From: Myrica gale
Taxonomy: Eukaryota > Streptophyta > Magnoliopsida > Fagales > Myricaceae
NCBI GenBank assembly: GCA_963930655.1
Contig: OZ005615.1
Location: forward strand, 17,378,001-17,442,000
Length of the DNA stretch: 64,000 nucleotides
Reading direction: 5' to 3'
Positions within the stretch are counted from its first letter, which is position 1. Each line of letters starts with the position of its first letter. Below are positions 26,083-38,010 of this stretch, piece by piece. The notes beneath the pieces are model-generated. The model was not told the DNA's origin, ran no database searches, and saw nothing but the letters and a program-made list of their open reading frames with translations. A program made the position numbers and the translations under genes.

Positions 26083-26364
26083 ACCAATTTTGAGCACATA
26101 TAAGGCTCTCAACTGTTTTTTGAGCTAAAGAACTCTGAAAGGCATCCATTACTCGACTTGAAGTGCTGAAAACAAACTATGATGGTACGGTGGTAACGGG
26201 AATCGCCAAACATCTTTGGAAATGCAATTGAAGATTAAGAACTTAGTTGAGTTCACCTTCCACAAATTTAAGAAGTGAAATGAAGATATTGTTGCTTCCT
26301 CCTTCTCCAGCAAATATCTGTGCACTTCAGACTTGTGATCCAATATACTTTGTGTTACCCTTTT
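26083..26364 (-). pseudogene. RICESLEEPER-like hAT transposase, C-terminal part
   Basis: The minus strand encodes the hAT dimerisation region: FLNLWKVNSTKFLIF (family: WWKVNS..), then a frameshift, then VMDAFQSSLAQKTVESLICA and QNWL followed by TGA. It is the C-terminal half of the transposase whose N-terminal half lies at 41671-43586; copia-2 separates the two. The long insertion plus frameshifts make the gene non-functional. Confidence 0.8.
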
Positions 26365-27009
26365 TGTTAGAGTGCAAGATCACAACAGAAATAATCATTG
26401 AATCAAAGCAGCCCATACTTTCTACCTCCTTCAAATCCACGCACACAGTTTTGAGAGAAAGAGTATAGAGAGATTTTGTAGAGAGAGAAACTCTTACATT
26501 GAAAATGAAAATCTCATTTTTCAAATGAACTTCTGAGCTATTTATGAGCTTCTACAAATTATGATCACGTCCATTAACATATCACAATTGACCCCCCGAG
26601 ATAATGAGATTGTTTTTGTGAAATCCATTTTGCTAAAAATTATTCGCTTATTTATCCTTCCACCATACTATATTCCACATGAGCTAATAAGACCGAAATA
26701 AAATCACCGATTAGTTCCCTAGCTCATATAATTCTTAATTCTCAGTCTAAATCTAGTTGGACTCCCAAAAAGTTTCCAAAAACTCGTGAAAACACTTTTT
26801 ACAAACTCTCATTGCGCAATGTTTTTATTTGAGTCCAACAACATACAGACATAATGAATATACTGTCTCATCAAGAGACTGGTGGATTCCATATTGAGCA
26901 ATTATACAAATTTACTTATTATGCACTAGGCCCAACATTATCTGGAATATTTGATCTGCAAAGATCATCACCAAATGACTCAGTCAAAGCACAAGCACAC
27001 AACAAATCT
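26365..27009 (-). repeat. copia-2 3' LTR, internally shortened
   Basis: Begins TGTTAGAGTGCAAGATC on plus, like 40394. It follows the right LTR to about ..AGCACAAGCACACAACAAA, after which some 600 bp present in the full LTRs are missing. The internal TCTTCCACTGGCATTCAAAACC, equivalent to copia-1's polypurine-tract region, follows directly. Confidence 0.8.
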
Positions 27010-27198
27010 TCCACTGGCATTCAAAACCAATTAGATATGTACTTGACACCCATAGACTCTAAATGTTTCTCAAACAGTTGCTGAGTCAACGATTTAGTGA
27101 ACGAGTCTGCGATGTTCTTTGCTGATGCTATTTTAGTCATCACTACATCACCCCAATTCCCAATGTCGCGAATAGGATAAATTCTCCTCTATATGTGC

Positions 27199-27834
27199 TA
27201 AGGGTGGGCACCAGAACGGACGAAACCGGAATGGGCCATTCCGGTTCCGATTTCGGTACCCACCGGAACCAAAATTATTATTCTTGTTCCTTATCTGGGC
27301 CTAAAAAGCTTAGATTTAGTTCGGGCCCATTGACCAAAAAATGAATTTTTTTAAGTTGTGTTTTGCGGGCCGGAATTAAGGTATTGTGAGAGGCAAAATT
27401 GCACTTAAAAGGTCCAAAATAAGACTGGTATGCACATCAATTTGAAGACTCAATTGCCAAAAAAAACAGTGCACTGTCGTCCAATTCCAAAAGTTCAAAA
27501 CACTGTCAAATTAATAAACAATGTCGTCTTGGTCCAAAACAAAATAAACACTACCAAATAACTCTAAATTAAAATTACAACTAAATTCCAAAACAATATT
27601 TCAAGGATGCCAAAATAAACTCTAAATTAAAATTACAACTAAACAACTAAATTCCAAAATAAAATAAACACTGTCAAAATAAACTCTAAATTAAATTTAC
27701 AAAAAAACAACTAAATAAAAAATTAGCCATACAAAAAAATGGTACCGAAAATGGCCGAACCCGATACCGGAACGCCAAAACCGGTACCGAAATCGGAAAT
27801 TCCGGTTCGAACCAGAATAAATGTCCACCCTTAC
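27199..27834. mobile_element. Non-autonomous hAT-like MITE inside copia-2
   Basis: About 635 bp with terminal inverted repeats TAAGGGTGGGCAC / TGTCCACCCTTA and strongly CCGGAA/TTCCGG-rich subterminal regions on both sides. Near-duplicate 8-bp flanks TATGTGCT and TAGGTGCT (one mismatch). No coding. It contains repeated CTCTAAATTAAAATTACAACTAA phrases in the middle. Confidence 0.8.
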
Positions 27835-28108
27835 TAGGTGCTTTTTCCTTTAATGAGCCCTAGGTTCCACTGTCTGTGCTATAGCACCATTGTTATCACA
27901 ATAAATAGTGATCGGGGACTCTATCGAAGGAACAACCTCAAGCACTAGTATGTATTTTCGTATCCATACAACTTCATTTGTAGATTCGCTGGTAGCAACA
28001 TATTCTACTTAAAACTTCTCCAACTCCTGTTACTTTACCCATTGTAAACACAAATCCAGATGTTGATCTTCTATCATCAATATCTGATTGAACAATCAAC
28101 ATATCCTC

Positions 28109-29360
28109 TCAACCACACACTATACAATAATGTTTGGTTCTTTTCAAGTATTTGAGAATATGCTTAATTGGTGTCCAATGCTTAGGGCCTGGGTCTGATT
28201 GATATCTACTCACAACACTAACTGCATGGCTGATATCTGACATTGTACATAGCATCGCATGCATGAGGCTTTGTACAGCAGAAGCATAACGAAATGTCAT
28301 CATCTTACCTCTATCTTCTTGTGTCTTAGGAGACATTGTCTTAGAGAAATGAATATTATGCCTAAAGGGTAAGAACCCTTTCTTGGCATCCTGCATGCTA
28401 TACCGTGCTAATATCTTGTCAATGTAGTGGGCTTGTGAAAGCCCTAAAAGCCTTTTTTCTCGATTTCTAAACACTTTGATCCCAAGAATGTAGGATGCTT
28501 CCCCGAGGTATTTTTATTGAAAAATGGTTCGCTAACCATATTTTCACTGATGACATTGCACCGATGTCATTCTCTATGAGTAGAATATCATTGACATAAA
28601 GAATAAGAAACATTATTGAACTCCCACTAATCCTCTTGTAAACACAAGATTCGTCTATGTTTTGAGAGAAACCAAACGATTTGATCATCTCATCAAAACG
28701 GATGTTCCAGCAATATGATGCCGGTTTTAGTCCATAAATGGACTTGTTCAGTTTGCACACTTTAGATTCTTATCCAGGAGAAAGGAAATATTCAGGTTAT
28801 TCCATATAAATCTCCTCTTGGATGTACCCATTCAAAAATGTGGTTTTCACATTCATCTGTCAGTCTCATAATTATAATGAGCAGCGATTGACGACAGGAT
28901 TCTAATGGACTTCATCATAGCTACTGGTGAAAAAGTTTCCTCATAGTCAATACCATATTTTTTTGTATAACATTTTGCAGCCAGTCTAGCTTTGAAGGTC
29001 TCTACCTCTCCTGTAGGTCCTCATTTTCTTTTGAACACCAATTTACAACCTATAGGTTTGATGCCTTTTGGTTGATCAACAAGGGTCCATACCTCATTGG
29101 AGTACATGGAGTCCATTTCTGATTCCATTGCTATCTTTTAGCGTGCTGCATCTTTGTCACTGATAGCCTCTTGGTAAGTATATGAATAATCATTCATGCC
29201 TTCTCCCATATCATGACAAATCTCATTTATCATGCCATATCTAACTGAAGGTTTATGTATTCTTTTACTGCGTCGAACCTCTTGAGTTCTGAACTTTTCA
29301 GACTCATCAGTGGGTTCAATTATATCCCTTTCATCAATCTTATTTGCCATAATTTCTGGT
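28109..29360 (-). pseudogene. copia-2 reverse transcriptase and RNase H start
   Basis: Minus-strand pieces in order: a linker with RRSKRIHKPSVRYG (29350-29138), then an RT palm region in broken frames. Next is CKLNKSIYGLKPASYCWN (28760 onward) with the active-site motif written YVNDILL instead of the family YVDDIL. Finally LLGLSQAHYIDKILARYSMQ and AVSVVSRYQSDPGPKHW (28474-28109), ending in a stop after KYLKRTKHYCIVCG. A catalytic aspartate has changed to asparagine, in addition to stops. Confidence 0.88.
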
Positions 29361-29448
29361 TTGGCTGACTGTTCCTCAAGAATAATCTTGTTTTTTCCAT
29401 CACTTAGGTTGTACTCATCTTCCAGGAATATCGTATTCCTACTGACAA

Positions 29449-30396
29449 TTACCTTTTGATCCTTTTAGTTATACAAGTAATAACCAATTGATCTTTTGGG
29501 GTAACCCACATAAAAAAAATTTTTAGTCCTTGACTCCAGCTTCCCAATGTCAAACTTTTTAACGTGAGCTGGGCATCCTCGTACTCTAAAGTGTTTAGGC
29601 TTGACTTTTTGCCAGTACATACCTCATATGGAGTATTAGGAATGGACTTAGTGGGTATCATGTTTAGAATATACACAATTGTCTCTAAGGCATAACCCCA
29701 AAAATAAATAGGTAGTTGTGACATGCTCATCATCGACCGAACCATATTTAATAGTGTTCGATTTCTTCTTTCTGTAACACCATTATGCTACAGCATAGCA
29801 GGGGGAGTCAACAGAGATATGATGCCTTTTTCTTTGAGATGAGTTTCACCTCCTCAATCAGACCAAAGTATCTTAATGTTCCTTTCGAGTTGATTCTCAA
29901 CTTCACTCTGAAACTCTTTGAACTTTTTAAAGGATTTAGACTTGTGTTTCATCAGGTATACATAACCATACCTGGAATAATCATCAATGAAAGTGATGAA
30001 GTATGAGAACCCCCATCTGGCTATGTGGTTGAAGGGACCACATACATCAGTGTGAACTAACTCTAATAACTCTGTGGCTCTTGTTCCTTTTCCTTTAAAA
30101 GGATTCGTGGTCATCTGTCCCTGCAAGCAAAGCTCGCAAATTGGGTATGGCTCAACCTTCAAAAGGTCTAACGGCCCATCCCTTATTAATCTGTTGATCC
30201 TATCCAAATTAGCATGACAAAGTCCATAAGAAAGTATAACATCACTTTTCTTTTTGAGAGTTTTCACATTGATATCAGCATCATTCTCTATATTCACAGA
30301 GTCTGCAACATTTTTCAAAATATAAAGATCATCTAGCATAGTACCAGAAGCAATAAACTGATTGTGAAACTTAATAACAAGTTTAGAATTAAAAAC
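29449..30396 (-). pseudogene. copia-2 GAG_pre-integrase and integrase
   Basis: A minus-strand frame running from the SIRE LTR border at 30396 down to 29854 contains the zinc-binding region (LCHANLDRINRL, CELCLQGQM) and the integrase core start (HTDVCGPF, TFIDDYSRYGYVYL). A stop follows NIKILWSD, and the core resumes at 29745-29449 ([30 protein letters not shown]). The protein would insert the cDNA into host DNA; here it is interrupted. Confidence 0.88.
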
Positions 30397-30680
30397 TATT
30401 AGTCCAAGGTTGTTTTTTTTAAAACAAACCATATTTAATTTTGATGATAACAAAAGTTTTTTAAGTTTTGTAGACTTTAGATTTTATCTCGTCAATCCAC
30501 AATTTTCAAGTTGTACTTCAAAAGAATTGAGGTTTCTCTCTCTAAATGTTTATAAGTAGATTTGAACACCACTACACAAGTTAATAAGATCAATTCAGTT
30601 TTCCCTTTGTAGGTGTTTAAATATGTGTTGAAATGATTTGGACACTTTAAAGTTGCTGATTTTCTCTCCAGGACTTATAA

Positions 30681-30789
30681 GTGTCGACACATTGAGTGAC
30701 GATGTCGACACATTGCACTTACACTTGAGACATCATTACCAGACCAAGACAAGTGTCGACACATTGTCCTTATGGTGTAGACACATTGT
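30681..30789 (+). repeat. TGTCGACACATTG minisatellite in LTR A
   Basis: Three TGTCGACAC units and one TGTAGACAC variant, each followed by ATTG. Same motif as in the minus-strand LTR at 36252-36610. Confidence 0.8.
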
Positions 30790-30807
30790 ACTGACTCCCG
30801 AGAGCCC

Positions 30808-32127
30808 TGTTGGCTTTGAGTCACAATCAATGTTTTGATGATAACAATATAAGTAATTGAGTTGTGGAGCAAAACGAATCCAAAATGAGCACGGAGCGAT
30901 CAAACAACATCACCTTCAATGGAAGTGCTCTTAAAGTGAAAACTCAAGTCGCTAGGGTAATCTTTGTAACTCTAAGACTTCATCTTTAACAAGGATGTCA
31001 ATCACACACATGCATAAGTCTCAAAACTTGCATAAACCTTTTTAATGTTTGTTGTAAGATTAAAACCTTTTTTAGTGTCTTCAAAATATCCCAAATATAC
31101 TCTCAAACCTTTTTATATACTTATGAGAAGTTAGAGTTCAAAATTGGGTATTTTAAGTTGGTCAAAATCAAGTTTTTAGAACAACCGGATGATGCTTAAA
31201 ATGAAAAGGTCGACCGGCTCAATGTAGTGGTCGACCGGACATACGACTGCTTGGTGTAGCGGTCGACCGGTAGTTTTAGAAATGCTCTGACAAATCGACC
31301 GTTGTGTAACGGTAACATGTAGAGGTCGACCGGTTCATGTAGCGGTCGACCGGTAGCATTTAATAGAGAGCCGTTACGCTTCTGACAATATGACCGTTGA
31401 ACAACGGTAAACTTGAAGCGGTCGACCGGTTCATGTAGCGGTCGAGCGGCTCGTTTTAACAGTTCACTCTAACGGCTATAAACGGCTATTTTTCTCATGA
31501 GGTCTATATAAAGCCATCCCCATGCCTTTGAAACTAAACAAAAATCGTCCACAATCATTTACAAAGGCTTAGAGTGATCAAAAATCTTCCAATCTTTATT
31601 CAAGCATCATACACACATATTCTTCATCTTTCACATCCTTGTTGTTGTGTGAAGTCTAAGAGCTAGTCATTTCTCATTGTAATATCTACTCCATCAAGGG
31701 AGTTTTAGAGGAGAATTTTGTTCAAACATACACATTCCTAAGAGAGTGATTCTCTTGCATCCTTTCGGTGAGGGTTGTTCATCGAAAGAAGGAGTTTGGA
31801 GAGGTTTGTTCTCAAACTCGTTCTTGAGGCTTGAAGAGGATTTTTCTCAAACTCAAGTGTAAGGAAACCGTTCCATTGGTTGAAGGGAGAATAGTGGAGA
31901 AACCTCAAGACTCGGTAAAGGAGCTTGAGGGGTGGACGTAGGCGGGCTTGCCGAACCACCTAAATATTGTGTTTGCTTCTCTTCCCTTATCTCTTTAGTT
32001 GTGCTCTAGTTTATTGCTTTAAAATTTTCTTTTATAGCTAGTAAACACACTCTTTGGGGTAATTTTTGAAAAAGTTTTGAAACCCAATTCACCCTCCTCT
32101 TGGGTTGCCTTAATCCTAGGAATATCA
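30808..32127 (+). repeat. Solo LTR subfamily B (copy B2) with perfect target duplication
   Basis: A 1320-bp LTR beginning TGTTGGCTTTGAG and ending GGAATATCA, flanked by the perfect duplication AGCCC (30803-30807 and 32128-32132). Partner copy at 17300. Contains a GTCGAC array (31208-31453), TATA box TCTATATAAAG (about 31503) and the GTAGGCGGGCTTGCCGAACC block. It is inserted in the 5' LTR of the SIRE-like element. Confidence 0.92.
31208..31453 (+). repeat. GGTCGACCGG minisatellite in LTR B2
   Basis: Six GGTCGACCGG units plus a GTCGAGCGG variant, interspersed with ACCGTTG..AACGGT phrases, immediately upstream of the LTR's TATA box. Confidence 0.85.
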
Positions 32128-32908
32128 AGCCCAACTCCAGTTCATTTTTTGATGTGTCAACACATGCCACAGGTTTAATGAAAAATTTGAAAAGTTTTCA
32201 GAACTTTCAAATCACTTCCGTATGACGTGGGAGCCTCTCCAACGGTCTTTTTTGCTAGCCTTGATGACCGTTGCAGTCAAAGAAGATTTAAATACAAGAG
32301 TTAAGAAGAAAGAGACAACGCTCACCGAACGAATAAGAAAGAGCTTTGAAGAAGAGAGAAGACCGCACCTACCAAGAAAACTTGCTATTTTCCTGTCAAA
32401 CTTCAGCTTTCTACTGAGATTTTTACCTTCTTGCTCTCTTTTGTGCTTTACACTTGTATATTCGGCTTTGATAGCTGTTCTTTGATATTCCTTTGTATCC
32501 ATTCGTTAAAAACCTCTTGAGTGTTGGGTAAACACTGGGTCCTACTCGTGTGGATAGAAGAAATCCCTTAGATTTTGGGATTTGTGAAGAGTGTTAAAGT
32601 GTAAGCTCGAAAAACACTTTGTAAAGTTTTCTTAGCACCTAAAAAGTTAAGGTGTATTTACTATTTGAAGGATAGTGAGGAAGCCCAAGGAAGTCAATAA
32701 CCTTGGGGGTGGACGTAGGCGAGATTTGGCGAACCACCTAAAAATACGGTGTCGTCTCTCTAACTCTATCTCTCCTTATTGCTTTTTTCATATATTTTTT
32801 GTGGTTGTTTACATCTTTCGATTATATTGCTTAACTTTTCTTAAAAAGTTTTAATTTCTATTAAAATCCAATTCACCCCACTCTTGGGTTGTTATTTAGT
32901 CTATCAAT

Positions 32909-32919
32909 TGGTATCAGAG
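32909..32919 (+). other. Primer-binding site of the SIRE-like element
   Basis: TGGTATCAGAG two bases after the LTR end, complementary to the initiator tRNA-Met end as in other copia elements. Confidence 0.85.
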
Positions 32920-32949
32920 TTGAGGATTATTTTTTCCATCTTTCACAAC

Positions 32950-33702
32950 CATTGTTAGTACCTCTTTAGCTAAAGGTCAATCCACAAATAGACCACCTCT
33001 GTTTAATGAAACATGCTATAAGTACTGGAAGACAAAGATGAAAATTTACATTTAGACTATGTATTTCAATCGATGGAGAATTATTTCCAGAGGTCCTAGA
33101 TTTCCTAAGACAACTGAAGGTACGTTGAATGATGAAAAAGATTTTGATGATGCTGATCTTAAGCTTATGTCCATGAATTCTAAAGCTATGAATGTGTTAT
33201 ATTATGCACTTTATTTAAATGAATTTAATCGTGTTTCCGGTAGTGATATAGTGAAAACAATTTGGGACAAACTTCAAGTGGCCCACGAAGGTACGAATCA
33301 AGTAAAAGAAAACAAGATTAACATGCTTGTTCATAATTATGAGCTATTTAAGATGAAACCTGATGAAAATATTTCAACTATGTTTACTCGCTTTGCCGAT
33401 ATTATAAATGGTCTTAAATCTCTTGGTAAAGAATATGCTAATGTTGAAATGGTGTGAAAGATTCTTAGGTGTTTACCAAACGCTTGGGAACCCAAGGTCG
33501 CCGCCATTCAAGAAGCCAAAGATTTGTCAAAGTTCCTAGAAAACCTAGCTACAAAGGTGTTAGTGGTAAAAAGAATGACATTATTTGCTTTGGATGCAAG
33601 AAGCCAGGTCATATAAAGAAGGAGTGCCCCAACCTTGAAACCCACAAGAAATCCAAGGATTTCAAGGACAAAAAGAAAGCATTTTTTACCGCATGGGTAT
33701 AG
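32950..33702 (+). pseudogene. SIRE-like gag with zinc knuckle
   Basis: The frame starts around RPPLFNETCYKYWKTKMKIY, meets a stop, and continues at 33059 with NRWRIISRGPRFPKTTEG and ..DKLQVAHEGTNQVKENKI, the UBN2-type gag core. A TGA at 33455 and a frameshift precede IICFGCKKPGHIKKECPN, a canonical C-x2-C-x4-H-x4-C zinc knuckle (about 33578-33635). A run of KK residues and a stop follow. Confidence 0.88.
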
Positions 33703-34178
33703 TCCGATGAAAGTGATAGTGATTGTGATGAAGAAGTTGCAAATCTATGCTTCTTGGCAAAAGATAATGGAGATGAGGTACAAGACTCTTTAATTTGTTC
33801 TTTCTCTTTGGATGAATTACAAGATGCATTTAATGAACAATATCTTAAGTTGAAAAGAGTATTCTGAAAGTACTGTTGCCTTAAAAAGAACCTTGAAACA
33901 CTTATTCAAGAAAATGACACTTTGAAATACCAAGTCGCTTCTCTGGAGAGAATCTTGCAAGAGTAAAAAAAAAAGAGAAAATATTGCAAGAAGAGTCAAT
34001 TAATATGAAATTTTAAAACTGTGTTTTAAAAAGGAAAGTTGACTCTCTCATTCAAGATCTTGCAAGATTTACTCAAGGAAAGAAGAACCTTGACATTCTT
34101 CTTGGTTCTTAAAGGTGTTGCTTCAACAAAAGTGACATTGGATATGATTCTTTCAAGGATAAAAAATATTACTGATAT
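33703..34178 (+). pseudogene. SIRE-like gag-pol linker, decayed
   Basis: Acidic, coiled-coil-like sequence with several stops (DESDSDCDEEVANLCFLA, then leucine/lysine-rich pieces) linking the two zinc-knuckle regions. Such long gag tails are typical of SIRE-type elements. Confidence 0.6.
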
Positions 34179-35080
34179 ATGATCACAAAATCATCTACAT
34201 CATTTACATTGTGGAACTTTTGTGGAAAAAATGGACACATTTCACACACTTGTCCAAATAGAAAGAAATCTACTTATGAGATCAAATTTGTATGGATTCA
34301 AAAAGGCAAGGTGGATAAATTTATTTCTAACACTAAAGGACCCAAAAAGATTTGGGTACCAAAGATCAAGAATTAATTCCTTTTGCAGGAGTGCTTAAAG
34401 TCCAAAGAAGATGCTCCAAGCACATGACCGGAGACGAGAGTTGGTTTAACTCTCTTTGTCTCAAGGGGAAGGGTTCGGTTACCTTTGATGATAATGACAA
34501 AGGGAAGATACTCGGTGTTGGTAGCATTGGTATGTATCCTAATCCTATAATTTAGAATATACTCATTGTTGATGGTTTAAAGCATAATCTTTTGAGTATT
34601 CGTCAATTACGTGACAAGGGAAACTGAGTCATTTTTGAATCATCAGTATGTCTTGTTTAGAATATTGAAAGCAAAAAGGTCTTGTTTGTTGGGCATAGAT
34701 TTGAAAATGTGTACATTATTCATTTAGAGAGCATTTCCTCAAAATATAAAATGTCTTTTAGCTCTAAATGACAAGGATAGTTGGTTGTGGCATAGAAGGC
34801 TTGCTCATGCAAGCATGAACTTGATTTCAAAACTAGCCAAAAAGAATCTTGTTTTGGGTTTACGTAACCTTAATTCTGAAAATGACAAAATTTGTGCAGC
34901 TTGTAAAAAAGACAAACAAACCAAAACCTCTTTTAAGCCCAAAAATGTGGTATCCATTTCTAGGTCACTTCAATTTCTACACATGGACTTATTTGGTCCA
35001 ACCCGAACGTTAAGTTTGGGTGGCAAACGTAATGACTTTGTTGTTGATGATGATTTCAGTAAATTTTCATGGGTTGTATT
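34179..35080 (+). pseudogene. SIRE-like second zinc knuckle, protease and integrase N-terminus
   Basis: WNFCGKNGHISHTCPN is a second C-x2-C-x4-H-x4-C knuckle. The protease start is seen as RRCSKHMTGDESWF; in intact elements the motif D-S-G-C-S-x-H-M-T-G precedes it, and here the catalytic D-S-G is lost. Bases 34785-35080 give LWHRRLAHASMNLIS, ICAACKKDKQTK and LHMDLFGPTRTLSLGG, i.e. the HHCC zinc-binding domain and the first catalytic Asp of integrase. The frame is cut at 35081 by a solo LTR. Confidence 0.88.
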
Positions 35081-36908
35081 TGAAAGTCTAAATGACAACC
35101 CAAGAGAGGGGTGAATTGAGTTTTACAAAAACTTGTCACTGTTTCGCTAAATAAGCAAATCTGAAAACTACCCCTCTTTAACAAATAATAATGTTGATCT
35201 AAAAGTGTCTAATGCTATGCCAAATATAAGCAATGAATGATAAAACATAAATCTCCACAAATATGAATAAGTATTACTAAAATGTGAAAGAGATAGAGTT
35301 AGAGAGATGACACCGTAGTTTTTAGGTGGTTCGGCCAAACACGTGCCTACGTCCACCCCCAAGGTAATTGACTTCCTTGGGCTTCCTCCACTATTCTCCA
35401 AATAGCGAATACACCTTAGCTTCCCGGGTGCTAAGGAACCTTTACAAGCGTTTTGCGAGCTCACACTTCAACTCACACAAATCCTCACAACCTAGAGGAT
35501 TTCTTCTACTCTCACAAGTAGGACCAAGTGTTTTCCGAGCTTACACTTTAACTCTCTTACAGATCCTCACAACCTAGAGAATTTCTTCTACTCTCACAAG
35601 TAGGACCAAGTGTTTTCCCAACACTCAAAGGTTTTACAAATAATGGCTACAAAGAAGGCTCTCTAAGCCGAATGAGCAAATGAAGATCTCAATACATAAG
35701 GAATGACTCTCTAAGCCGAATATGCCAATGAAAAGCTCAAATCGTATGGAATGGCCCTCTAAGCCAAATTAGCAAGTATGAAGCTTAATAAAGGTAAGAA
35801 GATAAGATTCTTGAAGGAAACCTAATGTTTGGGTGGTGTAAGCACAAGCTTCCTTGCTAGGTGTGGTTTTCCCTCTTCTTCAAATGACTTCTCTCTCTAG
35901 AAGTTAGGGCAAAGTGAGTTTGCAAGTGGGTTGTCCCTTCTGCAAGAAATCTCTCTCTCTTTGGAGGCTTGATCTTCGATGATGAGCAAGAAAGGAGGAT
36001 TTGACAATGAGAGCTTCGTTCTTGAATGATTCAACAAGTGAAAATCTTTGGATTTTGGACTTTCTCTCTCTGATGTGCAATATTGGTCGAGCTCTATCTT
36101 CTCTCTCTCCATCTTCTTCTTTTTATAGCCCTAAGGTCTTCAACGGTCATTAAGGGTCTTCTTGTAATGTTAGAGAGTCGTTGGAGGTCATTTGAGACCA
36201 TTTGAAGAAGTTCGGAATGAGTTGACGTCATTTCCAGATTTTCTGCACAATAGCACAATGTGTCGACACATTGATTGTATGTGTTGACACATTGAACTTG
36301 GTCCTGAAATGTAAAGTCTCGGGTGTTAGTTCAATGTGTCGACACCATGGTCCAATGTGTCAACACCTTCAACACTTAGTAAAAAAAATCCTTTTGAAGG
36401 CCAGAAAATGCAAACTCTCGGGTGTTAGTTCAATGTGTCGACACTATGCTCCAATGTGTCGACACCATGCTCCAATGTGTCGACACCATGCTCCAATGTG
36501 TAGACACTTCCAACACTTAGCCAAAAAATCACTTTGAATCCTAGAAAATGCAAACTCTCGGGTAGTAGTGCAGTGTGTCAACATCATGGTCCAATGTGTC
36601 GACACTTCCAACACTTAGTTTGAAAAATTTATTCTTTGCCAGCAACACTCCAATTTTAACTTCAAAGCATCCAAACCATTCCAACACTTCTTTAAACACC
36701 TACAATATGAAAAATTGATCTTATCAACTTGTGTAATGGTGTTCAAGTGCACTTAGAAATATTTTAGAGAGATAACCTCAATCGTTTTGAAATATAGCTT
36801 GGAAATTGTGGATTGACAATGTAAAATCTAAAGTCTTCAAAGCACTTAGAATTTTTGTTATCATCAAAATCAATTATGGATTGTTTGCAAAACAACCTTG
36901 GGCTAACA
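35081..36908 (-). repeat. Solo LTR subfamily A, minus strand, inside the integrase
   Basis: An 1828-bp LTR; plus-strand ends TGAAAGTCTAAATGAC and CTTGGGCTAACA. Flanked by the perfect 5-bp duplication GTATT (35076-35080 and 36909-36913). Related to 30397-32906 in opposite orientation. TATA box (minus GGCTATAAAAAG) at about 36120-36130, downstream of the GTCGAC array in element orientation. Confidence 0.93.
36252..36615 (-). repeat. GTGTCGACAC minisatellite in minus-strand LTR A
   Basis: About ten AATGTGTCGACAC-type units or one-base variants, organised into ~120-bp higher-order blocks that each begin with GCAAACTCTCGGGTG or a close variant and end with CCAACACTTAG. Confidence 0.88.
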
Positions 36909-38008
36909 GTATTTCTAGCTCATAAATATGAGACTTTTCATGCTTTTGAAAAACTTAGTAAGAGAATTCAAAATGAAAAGGGCTTTGCTATTTCTAGCAT
37001 AAGGAGAGATCACGGAAAAGATTTTGAAAACTCCTCCTTTGAAAAGTTTTGTGATGAAAATGGTATTAACCAAAACTTATCGGCTCCTAGAACTCCTCAA
37101 CAAAATGGTGTTGTAGAAAGGAAGAATATGACTCTTGAAGAGATGACTAGAATCTTGCTATGTGAAAGCAACTTGCCTGACTACTTTTAGGCTGAAGCAG
37201 TTAGCACAAATTGTTATGTTATGAATCGTTGAATGATTAGACCTATTATTAAGAAAACTACATATAAGCTATGGAATGATAGAAAACCCAACATTGGCTA
37301 CTTTCATGTTTTCGGCTGCCAATGTTTTGTGCTCAACAACAAGGAAAATTTGGGTAAGTTCGATGCAAAAGCGGATGAATGTATATTTCTTCGCTATTCA
37401 ACTTCTAGTAAATCCTATCGTGTTTTCAATAAGCGCACTTTGGTTGTTGAAGAATTAGTCCACGTTGTTTTTTATGAATCTAACAATCTTGTGAAAAGAA
37501 ATGATGAAGATAAGATAGATCTTGACAAAGAGGTTGAGAAACTTGTTATAAATGAAGATAAGGAAGAAACTCATTTACAAGATCAAACATCTCAAGAATC
37601 ACAAGAAGAAGGTCAACAAGTCAACAATGATCTACCAAAGTCTTGGAGATACATCAAGAGTCATCATCTTCAACAAATTATTGGCAATTTTGAGAAAAGG
37701 GTAAGCACTCGCTCTTCTTTAAAACAAACTAATAATTTTGTTTCACTTTTCCAACTTGAGCCTAAAATTTTTCTTGAGGCTAAAGATGATAAAAGTTGGA
37801 TCCATGCTATGGAAGTGGAGTTGAAACAATTTGAGAAAAACCAAGTATGTCATCTAGTTCCTCGACCCAAGAATTATCCAATTATTGGTACAAAATGGGT
37901 TTTTAGAAATAAAATGGATGAATCCAGGGTTGTAGTGAGGAACAAGGCAAGATTGGTAGCCCAAGGTTACAATCAAGAAGAATGAATTGATTTTGATGAA
38001 ACCTTTGA
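36909..38008 (+). pseudogene. SIRE-like integrase core and reverse transcriptase start
   Basis: It resumes exactly after the solo LTR: ..FLAHKYETFHAFEKLSKRIQ, then IRRDHGKDFENSSF (second catalytic Asp) and APRTPQQNGVVERKN (catalytic Glu). Stops at 37188 and near 37230 are followed by a long frame (37233-37985): YKLWNDRKPNIGYFHVFGC and a hinge rich in acidic residues. The RT start WIHAMEVELKQFEKNQ and NKARLVAQGYNQEE come next, then a stop. Sequence ends at DETF about 38008. Confidence 0.9.
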
Positions 38009-38010
38009 GC

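Larger units (their letters stand above)
30397..32906 (+). repeat. 5' LTR of the SIRE-like element, split by solo LTR B2
   Basis: Starts TATTAGTCCAAGGTTG; the homologous 36908 end, read on minus, starts TGTTAGCCCAAGGTTG. It ends GTTATTTAGTCTATCA directly before the primer-binding site. A GTCGAC array is at 30681-30789 and a TATA-like TTTAAATAC at about 32289. Solo LTR B2 interrupts it just after the array. Confidence 0.85.
30397..38008 (+). mobile_element. SIRE/Maximus-like copia element (subfamily A), 3'-truncated
   Basis: Plus-strand element inserted into copia-2. Order: 5' LTR (30397-32906, holding solo LTR B2), primer-binding site TGGTATCAGAG (32909), gag with zinc knuckle, second zinc knuckle and protease remnant, integrase split by a minus-strand solo LTR (35081-36908), and RT start breaking off after DETF at about 38008. 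The rest of RT, RNase H and the 3' LTR are absent; a MITE and copia-2 gag follow at once. The GTAGGC..CGAACCACC and CCAATTCACCCC..TTGGGTTG blocks near the LTR end are typical of this lineage. Confidence 0.85.

Noticed and set aside
35168..36537. Short open frames within the minus-strand solo LTR
   Set aside because: They include translated GTCGACAC repeats and lie within defined LTR ends; LTRs of this family are noncoding.
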